From NCBI RefSeq assembly GCF_002102395.1, contig NZ_LQPZ01000012.1:62001-126000 (forward strand): a stretch of 64,000 nucleotides of DNA, given 5' to 3'. Within the stretch, counting starts at the first letter, position 1, and each line of letters begins with the position of its first letter. This DNA is from Mycolicibacillus trivialis. GTDB lineage: Bacteria > Actinomycetota > Actinomycetes > Mycobacteriales > Mycobacteriaceae. The translations under genes were made by a program, and so were the position numbers. The notes beneath the pieces are model-generated. The model worked only from the letters and a program-made list of their open reading frames with translations, was not told the origin of the DNA and did not search any database. Positions 37,538-47,018 of this stretch are shown piece by piece.

Positions 37538-38946
37538 GCGCCCCCGACGAAGCGGACGTCCCCACGCCCGACGAGGTCGCGGCGCTGCTGCAGGTCGAGC
37601 ATCTGCTCGACCAGCGGTGGGGCGAAACCCAGATCGAGCCGAGCCTGACCCGCATCAACGCCCTGCTCGACCTGCTCGGATCCCCGCAACGCGGCTACCC
37701 CACGATCCACATCGGCGGCACCAACGGCAAGACCTCGGTGGCCCGGATGGTCGACGCGCTGCTCACCGCGCTGCACCGCCGCACCGGCCGGCTGACCAGC
37801 CCGCACCTGCAATCGGCGGTGGAGCGCATCGCCGTCGACGGCCGGCCGATCAGTCCGGCACAGTACGTGGCGACCTACCGGGAGATCGAACCGTTCGTCC
37901 AGATGGTCGACGAATCCTCCCGCGCCCAGGACGGGCCCGCGATGAGCAAGTTCGAGGTGCTCACCGGGATGGCGTTCGCCGCGTTCGCCGACGCGCCCGT
38001 CGAGGTCGCCGTCGTCGAGGTCGGTTTGGGCGGGCGGTGGGACGCCACCAACGTGGTCAACGCGCCGGTGGTGGCGATCACCCCGATCGGCATCGACCAC
38101 GAGGAGTACCTCGGCAGCGAACTGGCCGGCATCGCCGCGGAGAAGGCCGGGATCATCCACGCCGCCGCGGCCGACCAGGTCGACACCGTCGCGGTGATCG
38201 CCCGGCAGCAACCCGAGGCGATGGAGCCGCTGCTGGCCCGCGCGATCGACACCGACGCCGCGGTCGCCCGGGAGGACGCCGAGTTCGCCGTCCTGGACCG
38301 GCAGGTGGCGGTCGGCGGCCAGCTGCTCACCCTGCAGGGCCTCGGCGGGGTGTACTCGGAGATCCTGCTGCCGCTGCACGGAGAGCACCAGGCGCACAAC
38401 GCGGCCGTCGCGCTGGCGGCGGTGGAGGCGTTCTTCGGGGCCGGCAAGGACCGCCAACTCGACGTCGAGGCGGTGCGGGCCGGGTTCGCCGCCGTGCGCA
38501 GCCCCGGCCGGCTGGAGCGGCTGCGCAGCGCCCCGACCGTCTTCATCGACGCGGCCCACAACCCGGGCGGCGCGGCGGCGCTGGCCCAGGCCCTCGACGA
38601 CGAGTTCGACTTCCGCTACCTGGTCGGGGTGGTCAGCATCCTCGCCGACAAGGACGTCGACGCGATCCTGGCCGCCCTCGAGCCGGTCTTCGACCATCTG
38701 GTGGTCACCCATAACGGCTCGCCGCGGGCGGTCGACGTCGAGGAGCTCACGCTGGCCGCCCAACAGCGCTTCGGCCCGGACCGGGTCAGCCCGGCGCCGA
38801 CCCTGCCCGATGCCATCGAAGCGGCCACCGCGCTGGTCGAAGACGCCGGCGCCGATGGCGCGCTGGCCGGGACCGGCATCGTCATCACCGGCTCGGTGGT
38901 CACCGCCGGCGCGGCCCGCAGCCTGTTCGGAGGTGAACCGCAATGA
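37534..38946 (+). CDS. folC: Folylpolyglutamate synthase / dihydrofolate synthase
   Basis: The 470-residue Mur-ligase-type enzyme has the ATP loop GGTNGKTS near 60-67, the [13 protein letters not shown] motif near 168-180 and a C-terminal domain with DAAHNPGG. It adds glutamates to folates and, in many bacteria, also makes dihydrofolate. The GTG start sits in the valS stop, and the next gene starts in this gene's stop, so valS-folC-DUF4233 is one translationally coupled operon. Folate supply also serves PurU encoded later in the window. Confidence 0.94.
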   Translation: MSAPDEADVPTPDEVAALLQVEHLLDQRWGETQIEPSLTRINALLDLLGSPQRGYPTIHIGGTNGKTSVARMVDALLTALHRRTGRLTSPHLQSAVERIAVDGRPISPAQYVATYREIEPFVQMVDESSRAQDGPAMSKFEVLTGMAFAAFADAPVEVAVVEVGLGGRWDATNVVNAPVVAITPIGIDHEEYLGSELAGIAAEKAGIIHAAAADQVDTVAVIARQQPEAMEPLLARAIDTDAAVAREDAEFAVLDRQVAVGGQLLTLQGLGGVYSEILLPLHGEHQAHNAAVALAAVEAFFGAGKDRQLDVEAVRAGFAAVRSPGRLERLRSAPTVFIDAAHNPGGAAALAQALDDEFDFRYLVGVVSILADKDVDAILAALEPVFDHLVVTHNGSPRAVDVEELTLAAQQRFGPDRVSPAPTLPDAIEAATALVEDAGADGALAGTGIVITGSVVTAGAARSLFGGEPQ

Positions 38947-39341
38947 CCGACCGTCCCGCTCCGGTCGACCCGTGGAAGAGTTTCCGCGGGGTGATGGCCG
39001 CGACGCTGATCCTCGAGGCGATCGTGGTGCTGCTGGCCCTGCCGGTCGTCGGCATGGTCGGCGGTGGGCTGACCGCGGTGTCGCTGAGCTATCTGCTGGG
39101 GATCGCCGCCGTGCTGATCCTGCTCACCGGGATCCAGGGCCGGCCCTGGGCGATCTGGGTGAACCTGGCCGTGCAGATGGTGCTGCTGCTGGGGTTCGCC
39201 GTCTACCCGGGGATCGGTTTCGTCGGGGTGGTGTTCACCCTGGTGTGGGTGCTGATCGCCTACTTCCGGGTGGAGGTGCTGCGCAGGCAGCGCCGCGGGT
39301 TGCTGCCCGGCCAGGCCGGGCCGTCCGACGGTGCTGCCTGA
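38943..39341 (+). CDS. DUF4233 four-helix membrane protein
   Basis: The 132-residue protein has about four transmembrane helices (near 13-35, 42-62, 68-88 and 90-112), short loops and a basic tail. This fits DUF4233, which is regularly found directly after folC in actinobacteria (Rv2446c). The DPWKSFRGVMAATLILEAIVVLLALP start is characteristic. No function is known. Its start is embedded in the folC stop (ATGA). Confidence 0.85.
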   Translation: MTDRPAPVDPWKSFRGVMAATLILEAIVVLLALPVVGMVGGGLTAVSLSYLLGIAAVLILLTGIQGRPWAIWVNLAVQMVLLLGFAVYPGIGFVGVVFTLVWVLIAYFRVEVLRRQRRGLLPGQAGPSDGAA

Positions 39342-39352
39342 CCCCGGTCGGT

Positions 39353-39358
39353 TACGCT
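39353..39358 (+). promoter_or_regulatory. Leaderless -10 for ndk
   Basis: TACGCT lies 7 nt before the GTG of ndk, just after the stop of the DUF4233 gene. Confidence 0.55.
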
Positions 39359-39365
39359 GTGCGCC

Positions 39366-39776
39366 GTGACCGAACGCACCCTGGTGTTGATCAAGCCCGA
39401 CGGAGTCGAACGACGCCTGGTGGGCGAGATCGTGCGCCGCATCGAAGGCAAGGGGCTCACGCTGGCGGCGTTGGAGCTCAAGAACGTCACCGACGACCTG
39501 GCCCGCAGGCACTACGCCGAGCACGACGGAAAACCGTTCTTCGACTCGCTGCTGGAGTTCCTGACCTCCGGCCCGGTCGTGGCCGCGGTGGTCGAAGGCC
39601 CCCGGGCCATCGCCGCATTCCGGCAACTCGCCGGCGGCACCGACCCGGTCGACAAGGCCACCCCCGGCACGATCCGCGGTGACTACGGGCTGGAAATCCA
39701 GTCCAACCTGGTCCACGGCTCCGATTCGGCCGACTCGGCGCGCCGCGAGATCGAACTGTGGTTCCCCGGACTTTGA
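39366..39776 (+). CDS. ndk: Nucleoside diphosphate kinase
   Basis: The 136-residue protein has the catalytic His117 in the NLVHGSDS signature, the [15 protein letters not shown]-terminus and the Kpn-type loop. It equilibrates nucleoside di- and triphosphates through a phospho-His intermediate. Length and motifs match Rv2445c. It has its own leaderless-type promoter and lies upstream of the long rne leader. Confidence 0.96.
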   Translation: MTERTLVLIKPDGVERRLVGEIVRRIEGKGLTLAALELKNVTDDLARRHYAEHDGKPFFDSLLEFLTSGPVVAAVVEGPRAIAAFRQLAGGTDPVDKATPGTIRGDYGLEIQSNLVHGSDSADSARREIELWFPGL

Positions 39777-39818
39777 GAACAGATCACCGACTTGGTTCGC
39801 GCCGGCGCGACAGTGTGG

Positions 39819-40071
39819 GATACTGAGCCGAGGTGAACGACATCGAACCGATGTCCGACACCCGGGTGACGACTTAGACAAGCGCGACCATCGCAGCCAT
39901 GATGTGGCGCGGATAGTCGAAGTGATCATCAGCCAGGCGCCGAGTGGGTTCGCCACGAGCCGCTCGGAGCGAGACCACCACAAGCTCGGGAAACGTGACC
40001 CGGGCATATAGCGCAAGCCCTCGTGTAGGCCCGCGTCGACCAGACGCGCCCGGGGGCTCGAGGAGACTCAC
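39819..40071 (+). promoter_or_regulatory. rne promoter (-10) and long 5' leader
   Basis: GATACT at 39819-39824, preceded by TGTGG, is a likely extended -10. Transcription from about 39831 would give a leader near 240 nt, similar to the long rne 5' UTR described in M. smegmatis. The leader contains a strong stem at its very start and ends with GAGGAG before the GTG. No protein-coding frame in it is convincing. Confidence 0.55.
39832..39862 (+). other. 5'-terminal stem-loop of the rne leader
   Basis: GACATCG (39839-39845) and CGATGTC (39849-39855) form a perfect 7-bp stem with a 3-nt loop. GGTG (39832-39835) can extend it by pairing with CACC (39859-39862). The same CACC is part of a perfect palindrome CACCCGGGTG (39859-39868), so two folds compete. 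Confidence 0.5.
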
Positions 40072-42909
40072 GTGAGTGATGATGTCCAATCCGTATCTTC
40101 ATCCGAGGCCGCAACCGAGGCCCACGACCTGCCGGAGAAGCTGAGGGTCCATTCGCTGGCCCGGGTGCTGGGCACGACGAGTAGGCGCGTGCTCGACGCG
40201 CTCGCCGACCTCGACGGCCGGATTCGCAGCGCGCACTCCAGCGTCGACCGGGTCGACGCGGTCCGGGTCCGTGACCTGCTGACCGCCCCCGAGGTCGCCG
40301 CGGAGCCCGACCCCGCGGTGCCCGAGGTCGTCACCGCCGAATCCGAGGAGCCGGAGTCCCGGCTGATGTTGGAGACGGCACCCGCGCAAGCCGAGCTCAT
40401 GCCGCTGTTCGTCGCGCCCGAACCGGTGCCCGCCGCCAAAGCCGGCGCCGCGACCACCGGGGACGGCGACACCCGCGACACCCGCGATTCCGACGACTCC
40501 GACGACGGCGACGATTCCGACGACTCCGACGACGGTGACCGCCCGGCCGGCCGGCGCCGCCGTCGTGGGCGCCGGGGCCGCGGCCGGGGCCGAGGCGAGC
40601 AGGGTGGCGCCGACGACACCGGCGACTCCGGAGACGATGCGGCCGCCGACAGCGACGACAAAAACGATGCCGACGACGGCGACGACGACACCGGCGACGA
40701 CGACACCGGCGACAACGGCAACGGCGACAACGGTGCCGGTGAGGGCGGTAGCAGCCGGCGCAGGCGGCGGCGCAGGCGCCGCAAGGGCGGGTCCGGCGAC
40801 GACAACGACGACAACGGCGGCGACGACCCGCCGAACACCGTCGTCCACGAGCGGTCGCCGCGCAGCAAGGACTCCGAGATCCAGGGCATCAACGGCTCGA
40901 CCCGGCTGGAGGCGAAACGGCAGCGCCGCCGCGACGGCCGCGACGCCGGGCGGCGCCGCCCGCCGGTGCTCTCCGAAGCCGAGTTCCTGGCCCGCCGCGA
41001 ATCGGTCGAACGCACCATGGTGGTGCGCGACAAGGTCCGCAGCGAGGCGCCGCACGAAGGCACCCGCTACACCCAGATCGCGGTGCTCGAGGACGGCATC
41101 GTCGTCGAACACTTCGTCACCTCCGGCGCGTCGACGTCGCTGGTCGGCAACATCTACCTGGGCGTCGTGCAAAACGTGCTGCCGTCGATGGAGGCCGCGT
41201 TCGTCGACATCGGCCGCGGCCGCAACGGTGTGCTCTACGCCGGTGAGGTCAACTGGGAGGCCGCCGGGCTCGGCGGCGCGAACCGCAAGATCGAGCAGGC
41301 CCTCAAGCCCGGCGACTACGTCGTGGTGCAGGTCAGCAAGGACCCGGTGGGTCACAAGGGGGCCCGGCTGACCACCCAGGTGTCGCTGGCCGGCCGCTAC
41401 CTGGTCTACGTGCCCGGCGCCTCGTCGACCGGGATCAGCCGCAAGCTGCCCGACACCGAACGGCAACGGCTCAAACAGATCTTGCGCGAGGTGGTGCCGT
41501 CCGACGCGGGCGTGATCATCCGTACCGCCTCCGAAGGCATCAAAGAAGACGACATCCGCGCCGACGTGAACCGGCTGCAGGAGCGCTGGAACCAGATCGA
41601 CGCGACCGCGAAAGAGACCCAGAAGAAGGCCGCCGGTGCCGCCGTCGCGCTCTACGAGGAGCCCGACGTCCTGGTCAAGGTGATCCGGGACCTGTTCAAC
41701 GAGGACTTCTCCCGGCTCATCGTCGCCGGCGACGAAGCGTGGGGCACGATCACCGGCTATATGGACTCCGTCGCACCCGAACTGCTGGCCAAGGTCGACA
41801 AGTACGAGCCGCCCAGCGGCCCGGACGGACAGCCCGGCCCCGACGTGTTCGCCGTGCACCGCATCGACGAGCAGCTGACCAAGGCGATGGACCGCAAGGT
41901 GTGGCTGCCCTCGGGCGGCACCCTGGTCATCGACCGCACCGAGGCGATGACCGTGGTCGACGTCAACACCGGCAAGTTCACCGGTGCGGGCGGCAACCTG
42001 GAGGAGACGGTCACCAAGAACAACCTGGAGGCCGCCGAGGAGATCGTTCGGCAACTGCGGCTGCGCGACATCGGCGGCATCGTGGTGATCGACTTCATCG
42101 ACATGGTGCTGGAGTCCAACCGCGACCTCGTGCTGCGCCGGCTCACCGAGGCGCTGGCCCGGGACCGCACCCGCCACCAGGTCTCCGAGGTGACCTCGCT
42201 GGGCCTGGTCCAGCTCACCCGCAAACGGTTGGGGACCGGGCTGATCGAGGCGTTCTCCAGCACCTGCCCGCACTGCGCGGGCCGGGGGATCACCCTGCAC
42301 TCCGATCCGGTCGAGTCGGGGTCGGCGGCGGGGCGGCGCTCGGAATCCGGTGGCCGCCGTGGCCGTCGCTCACGTCGCGGCCGGGCCGAGGAACCGGCGG
42401 TGGCGAAGGTGCCCGCCCACACCGCCGGGGAACACCCGATGTTCAAGGCGATGGCCGCCGCGCAGGCCGCCGAGGACGAAGCCGAAGCCGAGCCGACCGG
42501 GGCCACCGCCGCCGAGCCGGACGCCGAGGACACCGCCGCTGCGGCGGCCGGGGGCAGGGGCGGCCGGCGCCGCGCCGGCACCGGGCACGCCGGCCGCGGC
42601 TACACCGGTGAGGCCGACGAGAACGACGAACTCGACCCCGCCGACGACGCCGACGATGAAGACACCGACGACGCCGAGGACACCGAGGACGAGTTCGAAG
42701 ACGACACCTCCGCGGACTTCGACGAGTTCGACGACTTCGAGGACGACGCGGAGGACTATGGGGACGCCGAGGACGACTCCGACGAGGACACCGAGGATGC
42801 CGCGGATTCCGACGAGGACGACCCGGACGAGGATTCCGGCGGCGGTCACCGGCCGCGTCGGCGCCGCGCCGCGGCCCGCCCGGCCGGCCCACCGCGGCAC
42901 GAGCTGTGA
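40072..42909 (+). CDS. rne: Ribonuclease E/G
   Basis: The 945-residue endoribonuclease has a long disordered, alternately acidic and Arg-rich N-terminal region (about 1-320), an S1-type RNA-binding and catalytic core (about 330-740; GNIYLGVVQNVLPSMEAAFVDIG; catalytic VIDRTEAMTVVDVNTGKFTG; FIDMVLESNRD), the zinc-link CPHC near 733-736 and a very acidic C-terminal tail with a final Arg patch. It starts mRNA decay and processes rRNA and is the scaffold for the degradosome. The flanking disordered regions on both sides of the core are a mycobacterial trait. The GTG start follows GAGGAG. It is the Rv2444c equivalent. Confidence 0.95.
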   Translation: MSDDVQSVSSSEAATEAHDLPEKLRVHSLARVLGTTSRRVLDALADLDGRIRSAHSSVDRVDAVRVRDLLTAPEVAAEPDPAVPEVVTAESEEPESRLMLETAPAQAELMPLFVAPEPVPAAKAGAATTGDGDTRDTRDSDDSDDGDDSDDSDDGDRPAGRRRRRGRRGRGRGRGEQGGADDTGDSGDDAAADSDDKNDADDGDDDTGDDDTGDNGNGDNGAGEGGSSRRRRRRRRRKGGSGDDNDDNGGDDPPNTVVHERSPRSKDSEIQGINGSTRLEAKRQRRRDGRDAGRRRPPVLSEAEFLARRESVERTMVVRDKVRSEAPHEGTRYTQIAVLEDGIVVEHFVTSGASTSLVGNIYLGVVQNVLPSMEAAFVDIGRGRNGVLYAGEVNWEAAGLGGANRKIEQALKPGDYVVVQVSKDPVGHKGARLTTQVSLAGRYLVYVPGASSTGISRKLPDTERQRLKQILREVVPSDAGVIIRTASEGIKEDDIRADVNRLQERWNQIDATAKETQKKAAGAAVALYEEPDVLVKVIRDLFNEDFSRLIVAGDEAWGTITGYMDSVAPELLAKVDKYEPPSGPDGQPGPDVFAVHRIDEQLTKAMDRKVWLPSGGTLVIDRTEAMTVVDVNTGKFTGAGGNLEETVTKNNLEAAEEIVRQLRLRDIGGIVVIDFIDMVLESNRDLVLRRLTEALARDRTRHQVSEVTSLGLVQLTRKRLGTGLIEAFSSTCPHCAGRGITLHSDPVESGSAAGRRSESGGRRGRRSRRGRAEEPAVAKVPAHTAGEHPMFKAMAAAQAAEDEAEAEPTGATAAEPDAEDTAAAAAGGRGGRRRAGTGHAGRGYTGEADENDELDPADDADDEDTDDAEDTEDEFEDDTSADFDEFDDFEDDAEDYGDAEDDSDEDTEDAADSDEDDPDEDSGGGHRPRRRRAAARPAGPPRHEL

Positions 42910-42921
42910 CGACCGGCCGGT

Positions 42922-42951
42922 TTGACCCCTTACCCGCTGGTCACGTACCCT
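42922..42951 (+). promoter_or_regulatory. Promoter of rplU-rpmA
   Basis: TTGACC (42922-42927) and TACCCT (42946-42951) are separated by 18 bp, a good SigA-type match. The start near 42958 leaves a leader of about 114 nt. Confidence 0.65.
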
Positions 42952-43032
42952 TGAGCAGTTGTCGCCAGGCCGGGTGGGTCCACCGGGGCCGGCGCATCCC
43001 AGACCCAGCTCGCGCACCAGTCGGGTGTCGCA

Positions 43033-43047
43033 GTGTCCTCCGGACAC
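43033..43047 (+). other. Hairpin in the rplU leader
   Basis: GTGTCC (43033-43038) and GGACAC (43042-43047) form a 6-bp stem with a 3-nt loop, 25 nt before the L21 start. It could mimic an rRNA site for autoregulation by L21. Confidence 0.35.
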
Positions 43048-43071
43048 CGGAAACGAAGAGGTAGCAGCACG

Positions 43072-43383
43072 ATGGCGACGTACGCAATCGTCAAGACCGG
43101 CGGCAAGCAGTACAAGGTCGCGGTCGGGGATGTGGTGAAGGTCGAGAAGCTCGACGCCGAGGCCGGTAAGTCGGTCTCGCTGCCGGTCGCGCTGGTCGTC
43201 GACGGCGCCACCGTCACCACCGACGCCGCGGCGCTGGCCAAGGTCGCCGTCACCGGTGAGGTCCTCGAGCACAAGAAGGGCCCGAAGATCCGGATCCACA
43301 AGTTCAAGAACAAGACCCGCTACCACAAGCGGCAGGGTCACCGTCAGCAGCTGACCGTGCTCAAGGTCACCGGAATCAAGTAG
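43072..43383 (+). CDS. rplU: Large ribosomal subunit protein L21
   Basis: The 103-residue protein starts [15 protein letters not shown] and ends in the basic [22 protein letters not shown] segment, diagnostic for L21, which binds 23S rRNA. The ATG at 43072 follows GAGG; an upstream in-frame start at 43033 would lie in the leader hairpin. It is followed by rpmA after 12 bp. Confidence 0.97.
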   Translation: MATYAIVKTGGKQYKVAVGDVVKVEKLDAEAGKSVSLPVALVVDGATVTTDAAALAKVAVTGEVLEHKKGPKIRIHKFKNKTRYHKRQGHRQQLTVLKVTGIK

Positions 43384-43395
43384 CAGGAGCCGAAC

Positions 43396-43662
43396 ATGGC
43401 ACACAAGAAGGGCGCATCCAGCTCGCGGAACGGGCGGGACTCCAACGCGCAGCGACTCGGCGTCAAGCGGTTCGGCGGCCAGGTGGTCAAGGCCGGTGAG
43501 ATCCTGGTCCGGCAGCGCGGCACCCGATTCCACCCGGGCGTCAACGTCGGCCGTGGTGGCGACGACACCCTGTTCGCCACCGCCGCGGGCGCGGTGCAGT
43601 TCGGGGTCAAGCGCGGCCGCAAGACCGTCAACATCGTCCCGGCCGGCGCCGACCAGAGCTGA
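43396..43662 (+). CDS. rpmA: Large ribosomal subunit protein L27
   Basis: The 88-residue protein starts [27 protein letters not shown], the L27 N-terminus that reaches the peptidyl transferase centre. There is no N-terminal cleavable extension of the Firmicutes type. AGGAG precedes the ATG. rplU-rpmA-obg is a widely conserved order linking L21/L27 with the assembly GTPase. Confidence 0.97.
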   Translation: MAHKKGASSSRNGRDSNAQRLGVKRFGGQVVKAGEILVRQRGTRFHPGVNVGRGGDDTLFATAAGAVQFGVKRGRKTVNIVPAGADQS

Positions 43663-43680
43663 CCCGCCGGCCGCACACCG

Positions 43681-43738
43681 GCGAACGTGCGCCGGCTGCG
43701 AGAATTCACCCGAAGATTCGCAGTGGTGACACGTTCGC
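43681..43738. repeat. Bipartite palindromic element, copy B
   Basis: Outer arms GCGAACGTG (43681-43689) and CACGTTCGC (43730-43738) are a perfect 9-bp inverted repeat. Inner arms CTGCGA (43696-43701) and TCGCAG (43718-43723) are also perfect, with 6-nt gaps on both sides and a 16-nt loop. Architecture and much of the sequence agree with 24163-24224. It lies between rpmA and obg. Confidence 0.75.
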
Positions 43739-43766
43739 TGCGTGAGTAGGGGTGAAAGGACGCCCG

Positions 43767-45203
43767 ATGCCCCGGTTTGTCGACCGCGTGGTCATCCACG
43801 TGCGCGCCGGCTCCGGTGGGAACGGCTGCGCGTCGGTACACCGCGAGAAGTTCAAGCCGCTCGGCGGTCCCGACGGCGGTAACGGCGGCCGCGGCGGCAG
43901 CGTCGTCCTCGTCGTCGACCCCCAGGTCCACACCCTGCTCGATCTGCACTTCCGCCCGCACCTCATCGCGTCGTCGGGCAAACAGGGCATGGGCGGCAAC
44001 CGCGACGGAGCCGCCGGCGCGGACCTGGAGGTCAAGGTGCCCGACGGCACCGTCGTCCTCGACGAGGACGGCACCCTGCTGGCCGATCTGGTCGGCGCGG
44101 GCACCCGGTTCGACGCCGCCGCGGGCGGCCGCGGCGGGCTGGGCAACGCTGCCCTGGCCTCCCGGGCCCGCAAGGCCCCCGGGTTCGCCCTGCTCGGCGA
44201 GAAGGGACAGGAACGCGACCTGGTCCTGGAGCTGAAGACCGTCGCCGACGTCGGGCTGATCGGTTTCCCTTCGGCGGGCAAATCCTCACTGGTGGCGGCG
44301 ATCTCGGCGGCCAAACCCAAGATCGCCGACTACCCGTTCACCACCTTGGTGCCCAACCTCGGTGTCGTCTCGGCCGGTGAGCAGACCTTCACCGTCGCCG
44401 ACGTCCCCGGACTCATCCCGGGCGCGGCGGCCGGCCGCGGCCTCGGCCTGGACTTCCTGCGCCACGTCGAGCGCTGCGCGGTGCTGGTGCACGTCGTGGA
44501 CTGCGCCACCCTGGAACCCGGCCGCGACCCGCTCTCCGACATCGAGGCGCTGGAAGCCGAACTGGCCGCCTACACCCCGACATTGCGCGGCGACACCACC
44601 CTCGGCGACCTGGCCGAGCGGCCGCGGGCGGTCATCCTCAACAAGATCGATGTGCCCGAGGCGCGCGAGCTGGCCGACTTCGTCCACGACGAGGTCGCCG
44701 AACGCGGCTGGCCGGTGTTCTCGGTGTCCACCGCCAGCCATGAGGGGTTGCGCCCGTTGACGTTCGCGCTCGCCGAGCTGGTCGCGGCCTACCGGGCCGC
44801 CCAACCCGAGGTGGCGCCGCGGCGCCCGGTGATCCGACCGGTGCCGGTCGACGAATCCGGCTTCCGCGTCGAACGCGACGGGCAGGGCGGTTTCGTGGTG
44901 CACGGCACCCGGCCGCACCGCTGGGTGCAGCAGACCGACTTCGACAACGACGAGGCGGTCGGCTACCTCGCCGACCGGCTGGCCCGGCTCGGTGTGGAAG
45001 ACGAACTGGTCCGCCTGGGCGCGCGGCCCGGCGCCACCGTCACCATCGGGGAGATGACCTTCGATTGGGAGCCCGCGACACCGGCCGGGGTCGACGTGCC
45101 GCTGGGCGGACGCGGCACCGACTCGCGGATGGACCGCAGCGAGCGGCCCAGCGCCGCCGACCGCAAGGCGGCCCGGCGGGCCCGCCGGGAGAGCGACCGG
45201 TGA
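43767..45203 (+). CDS. obg: GTPase Obg (CgtA), ribosome assembly
   Basis: The 478-residue protein has the Gly-rich Obg fold (about 1-160; [34 protein letters not shown]), a G domain with P-loop GFPSAGKSS near 168-176, [16 protein letters not shown] as G3/switch II and NKID as G4, and the C-terminal OCT domain. It acts in 50S assembly and the stringent response. The ATG at 43767 (with AAAGGA upstream) was preferred over the GTG at 43752 because the protein family starts with MPRFVDRV. Its stop overlaps proB by 4 bp. Confidence 0.95.
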   Translation: MPRFVDRVVIHVRAGSGGNGCASVHREKFKPLGGPDGGNGGRGGSVVLVVDPQVHTLLDLHFRPHLIASSGKQGMGGNRDGAAGADLEVKVPDGTVVLDEDGTLLADLVGAGTRFDAAAGGRGGLGNAALASRARKAPGFALLGEKGQERDLVLELKTVADVGLIGFPSAGKSSLVAAISAAKPKIADYPFTTLVPNLGVVSAGEQTFTVADVPGLIPGAAAGRGLGLDFLRHVERCAVLVHVVDCATLEPGRDPLSDIEALEAELAAYTPTLRGDTTLGDLAERPRAVILNKIDVPEARELADFVHDEVAERGWPVFSVSTASHEGLRPLTFALAELVAAYRAAQPEVAPRRPVIRPVPVDESGFRVERDGQGGFVVHGTRPHRWVQQTDFDNDEAVGYLADRLARLGVEDELVRLGARPGATVTIGEMTFDWEPATPAGVDVPLGGRGTDSRMDRSERPSAADRKAARRARRESDR

Positions 45204-46300
45204 GCGGCACCCGCGACCTGATCCGCGGCGCCCGCAGCGTCGTGGTCAAGGTCGGAACCACCGCCTTGACCACCGACAGCGGCATGTTCGACGCCGGTCG
45301 GCTGGCCGGGCTGGTCGACGCGATGGAGGCCCGCATGCGGGCCGGCTCGGATCTGGTGCTGGTCTCCTCCGGCGCGATCGCGGCCGGCCTCGAACCGCTC
45401 GGGCTCACCCGGCGGCCCACCGACCTGGCCACCAAGCAAGCCGCCGCCAGCGTCGGGCAGGTCGCGCTGGTCAACGCCTGGAGCACGGCGTTCGCCCGGC
45501 ACGACCGCACCGTCGGGCAGGTGCTGCTCACCGCGCACGACATCGCGCGGCGGGTCTCCCACACCAACGCCCAGCGCACCCTGGACCGGCTGCGGGCGCT
45601 GCACGCGGTGGCGATCGTCAACGAGAACGACACGGTGGCCACCAACGAGATCCGGTTCGGCGACAACGACCGGCTCTCCGCGCTGGTGGCGCACCTGGTC
45701 GGCGCCGACGCGCTGGTGCTGCTCTCCGACATCGACGGGCTCTACGACGCCGACCCGCGCAAGGGGCCGGCGCGGTTCGTCGCCGAGGTGTCCGGCCCGG
45801 CGGATCTCACCGGGGTGGTCGCCGGGCAGGGCAGTTCGCTGGGCACCGGCGGCATGGCCTCGAAACTGTCCTCGGCGTTGCTGGCGGCCGACGCGGGCGT
45901 GCCGGTGCTGTTGGCCGCCGCCGCCGACGCGGCCGCCGCCCTCTCCGAGGCGTCGGTGGGCACCGTGTTCCCGGCGCGTGGGGCGCGGATGTCGGCCCGG
46001 CGGTTCTGGGTGCGCTACGCAGCGGACTCGGCGGGCACCCTCACCCTGGACACCGGTGCGGTGGAGGCGGTGCTGGCCCGTCGCGGCTCGCTGCTGCCGG
46101 CCGGGATCACCGCGGTGCACGGCCGGTTCACCGGCGGCGACGTGGTCGAACTCTGCGGGCCGGACGGGGCGGTCATCGCGCGCGGGGTGGTCGCCTACGA
46201 CGCCACCGAACTGGCCGGCATGACCGGGCGGTCGACCTCCCAGCTGCCCGCTGAGCTACGTCGTCCGGCGGTGCACGCCGACGACCTGGTCGCCGTCTGA
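45200..46300 (+). CDS. proB: Glutamate 5-kinase
   Basis: The 366-residue kinase has the amino-acid-kinase start [10 protein letters not shown] (about 14-23), SSGAIAAG for substrate binding and the [25 protein letters not shown] signature, followed by a C-terminal PUA domain (about 275-360). It phosphorylates glutamate in the first step of proline synthesis; proA, the second step, is encoded 10 kb away here. The GTG overlaps the obg stop. Its last 45 bp overlap the end of the convergent tetR gene. Confidence 0.94.
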   Translation: MSGTRDLIRGARSVVVKVGTTALTTDSGMFDAGRLAGLVDAMEARMRAGSDLVLVSSGAIAAGLEPLGLTRRPTDLATKQAAASVGQVALVNAWSTAFARHDRTVGQVLLTAHDIARRVSHTNAQRTLDRLRALHAVAIVNENDTVATNEIRFGDNDRLSALVAHLVGADALVLLSDIDGLYDADPRKGPARFVAEVSGPADLTGVVAGQGSSLGTGGMASKLSSALLAADAGVPVLLAAAADAAAALSEASVGTVFPARGARMSARRFWVRYAADSAGTLTLDTGAVEAVLARRGSLLPAGITAVHGRFTGGDVVELCGPDGAVIARGVVAYDATELAGMTGRSTSQLPAELRRPAVHADDLVAV

Positions 46301-46927
46301 GCGACGCGCCGGATACAGCGCGCCGCGCACGATCGCGGTGAGCGCGTCGGCGAGGGTGGCGTCGTACTCCGGCGGGCTGCCCGGCAGGCCCTGCTGGCAG
46401 GAGCGCTCCACCATCCAGGTCAGCGCCGCGGCGGTCGCGGCGGCGGGCAGATCGGCGTGGATCGAGCCGTCGGCCTGGCCGGCCTCGATCACCGCGGTCA
46501 GCGCGGCCGCGACCCCGGCGACCAGCTCCCGGTAGGTCTCGGACACCTGCTCGTCGTAGCCGGACATCTCGCTGAGCGCGATCAGCAACGCCTGGTGTTG
46601 CCGGTAGCTGGCGATGATCCCGGCCATGCCGCGATGGACGTCGGCCGGGTCGCTGCGCCACGCCACCCGCCACCAGTTCTGCGCCGCCGCGGTCAGGTCG
46701 CCGAACACGTGGGCGGCCAGTCGCCGCAACAACTCGCCCTTGTCCTGGAAGTAGATGTAGAAGCTGGCCCGGGAGATGCCGGCCTGCGCGGCGAGCCGCT
46801 CGACGCTGAGCTCGGTGAAGCTGGCACCGGCGGTCATCAGCTGCTCGGTGGCCGCCAGCAGCCGACGCTCGATATCGCCGCGGCGCTGCTCCCGGGTCGC
46901 CTGCGGCCTGCGCGTCACGGAGGCCAT
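46256..46927 (-). CDS. TetR-family transcriptional repressor
   Basis: The 223-residue protein has an N-terminal helix-turn-helix (about 20-65; [28 protein letters not shown]) and a helical ligand domain resembling EthR-type regulators. It is divergent from the P450 gene with 91 bp between starts, and a palindrome in that space overlaps both promoters, so it probably represses the P450 and itself. A leaderless -10 precedes its ATG. The C-terminus overlaps the 3' end of proB by 45 bp on the opposite strand. The inducing ligand is unknown. Confidence 0.88.
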   Translation of the reverse strand: MASVTRRPQATREQRRGDIERRLLAATEQLMTAGASFTELSVERLAAQAGISRASFYIYFQDKGELLRRLAAHVFGDLTAAAQNWWRVAWRSDPADVHRGMAGIIASYRQHQALLIALSEMSGYDEQVSETYRELVAGVAAALTAVIEAGQADGSIHADLPAAATAAALTWMVERSCQQGLPGSPPEYDATLADALTAIVRGALYPARRSDGDQVVGVHRRTT

Positions 46928-46933
46928 ACCGTC

Positions 46934-46939
46934 AGCCTA
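46934..46939 (-). promoter_or_regulatory. Leaderless -10 for tetR
   Basis: TAGGCT on the minus strand ends 6 nt before the tetR ATG. The matching -35 region falls inside the palindromic operator. Confidence 0.5.
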
Positions 46940-46946
46940 AGCCCGG

Positions 46947-46976
46947 CTGGACATATTGACTAGACACTCTGTCCAG
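46947..46976. promoter_or_regulatory. TetR operator between tetR and P450 gene
   Basis: CTGGACA (46947-46953) and TGTCCAG (46970-46976) are perfect 7-bp inverted arms with 16 bp between them. An internal TAGACA half-site at 46961-46966 resembles the arms. The site overlaps the P450 -35 and the tetR -35 region, the position expected for a TetR repressor. Confidence 0.65.
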
Positions 46977-46985
46977 ACCTACGGT
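46956..46985 (+). promoter_or_regulatory. Promoter of the P450 gene
   Basis: TTGACT (46956-46961) and TACGGT (46980-46985) are separated by 18 bp. The start would be near 46992, giving a short leader with GGAGG before the ATG. Confidence 0.6.
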
Positions 46986-47018
46986 AGCTGTGGTCCACGT
47001 CACCGTGCAGGAGGTCTC

